A stretch of 24,449 nt of DNA from an uncultured Oribacterium sp. (lineage in GTDB: Bacteria > Bacillota > Clostridia > Lachnospirales > Lachnospiraceae): contig CAKQPT010000031.1 in the NCBI GenBank assembly GCA_934270345.1, positions 1 through 24,449 of the forward strand. The letters are read 5' to 3'. This document shows, piece after piece, positions 23,774-24,449 of this stretch. The number at the start of each line of letters is the position of its first letter. The stretch's first letter is position 1. Under the pieces are notes generated by a model that made no database searches, was not told where the DNA came from, and saw only the letters and a program-made list of their open reading frames with translations. Position numbers and translations under genes: made by a program.

Positions 23774-24449
23774 ATGAAGCTTGTCAGCTTTGCTATACCA
23801 TGCTACAACTCTGCCGCGTACATGCGGAAGTGCATCGAGTCGATCCTTCCGGGTGGGGACGAGGTGGAGATCATCGTCGTGGACGACGGTTCACAGAAGG
23901 ACAACACTTTCGAGATCGCAAAGGAGTACGAGGCGAAGTACCCGGGCATCGTCAAGGCGGTGCATCAGGAGAACGGCGGACACGGGGAGGCGGTCAATAC
24001 CGGTCTCCGCAACGCGAGCGGCCTCTTCTATAAGGTCGTCGATTCCGACGACTGGCTCGATGACGAAGCTCTTCCGAAGGTGCTCGAGAAGCTCCGTGAG
24101 CTCATCATGGCCGGCACCCCGGTCGACATGTTCATCTGTAACTTCATCTACGATAAGGTCGGCCAGACCCATAAGAAGGTCATGCGCTACGAGTCGGCCC
24201 TCCCGAAGGACTGCATCTTCGGCTGGGACGAGGTGAAGCACTTCCACCTCGGACAGTACATCCTGATGCACTCCGTCATCTACCGCACACAGATGCTCCG
24301 CGACTGCGGCCTCGTGCTGCCGAAGCACACCTTCTACGTCGACAACATCTTCGTCTACCAGCCGATTCCGAGCGTAGAGAAGATGTACTACATGGACGTG
24401 AACCTCTATCACTACTTCATCGGCCGCGATGATCAGTCGGTCAATGAAA
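23774..24449 (+). CDS. Family 2 glycosyltransferase, 3' end outside window
   Basis: Predicted cytoplasmic GT-A-fold transferase moving a sugar from a nucleotide donor to a glycan or lipid acceptor. The start MKLVSFAIPCYNSAAYMRKC, then IIVVDDGSQKDNT (VDDGS at 36-40), ENGGHGEAVNTGLRNASG (66-83) and VDSDDWLDDEAL (89-100, the metal-binding DxD-type motif) define the family. HTFYVDNIFVYQPIPSV and YYMDVNLYHYFIGRDDQSVN near the end of the visible part are also common in GT2 proteins of Firmicutes. 225 residues are visible and the frame is still open at 24449. The ATG has AGAGGAAAA upstream. Donor and acceptor cannot be predicted. Confidence 0.9.
   Translation, partial: MKLVSFAIPCYNSAAYMRKCIESILPGGDEVEIIVVDDGSQKDNTFEIAKEYEAKYPGIVKAVHQENGGHGEAVNTGLRNASGLFYKVVDSDDWLDDEALPKVLEKLRELIMAGTPVDMFICNFIYDKVGQTHKKVMRYESALPKDCIFGWDEVKHFHLGQYILMHSVIYRTQMLRDCGLVLPKHTFYVDNIFVYQPIPSVEKMYYMDVNLYHYFIGRDDQSVNE

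Noticed and set aside
23626..24033. 135-codon frame overlapping the promoter, leader and 5' part of the glycosyltransferase
   Set aside because: It begins inside the -35 region and its downstream part is out of frame with the clear GT2 gene.

Overview
The window looks like chromosomal DNA of a fairly GC-rich low-GC-phylum (Firmicutes/Clostridia) bacterium, most likely Lachnospiraceae-like. The reasons are strong purine-rich Shine-Dalgarno sites, sigma-A-type promoters, many intrinsic terminators, a eukaryote-like IleS, the long-form M29 aminopeptidase, a DUF6142-like small membrane protein, a carbamate kinase variant I associate with this family, and codon use dominated by C/G-ending codons. 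The taxonomic call is inference from gene content and recall, not from a marker search.

Layout, left to right. (1) 38-5822: ileS then glgP on the + strand, separated by a C(UUCG)G hairpin and closed by a perfect 20-bp inverted repeat that can terminate from both sides. (2) 5984-6739: a two-lobed GNAT acetyltransferase on the - strand, the only minus-strand gene, with its own -10/-35. The 215 bases between it and the next gene (6740-6954) hold only that promoter. (3) 6955-11969: an envelope/accessory cluster of a 49-aa membrane protein, a VanZ-like protein, a DUF6142-like membrane protein, a long M29 metallo-aminopeptidase and an S11 D-Ala-D-Ala carboxypeptidase. Two 95-bp REP-like repeats with GGGGTC(T/A)GACCCC palindromes flank the DUF6142-like gene. 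(4) 11970-12280: a 311-base non-coding stretch with a GUAA-loop terminator, a repeated 16-bp box, a promoter and three leader hairpins. (5) 12281-17275: a complete branched-chain amino-acid ABC transporter operon, livJ-livH-livM-livG-livF. The livM-livG and livG-livF junctions are bridged by tiny ORFs that overlap the neighbouring stop and start codons. (6) 17406-18239: dapF (lysine/peptidoglycan), whose middle part has different codon use from its 3' third. (7) 18306-23585: carA-carB-arcC, a carbamoyl-phosphate operon ending in a carbamate kinase whose classical GGNAL and HGNGPQ motifs are altered. (8) 23774 to the window end: a family-2 glycosyltransferase cut by the window edge, behind a good promoter and a leader of about 110 bases.

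Most of the window is core metabolism: Ile-tRNA charging, glycogen breakdown, amino-acid uptake, diaminopimelate and carbamoyl phosphate. No CRISPR array, tRNA, rRNA, prophage or intact insertion sequence is visible. No obviously new multi-gene system is seen. The least explained signals are the REP-like repeats, which also supply apparent start codons to two genes, the liv micro-ORFs, the boxes and hairpins before livJ, and the altered carbamate kinase.
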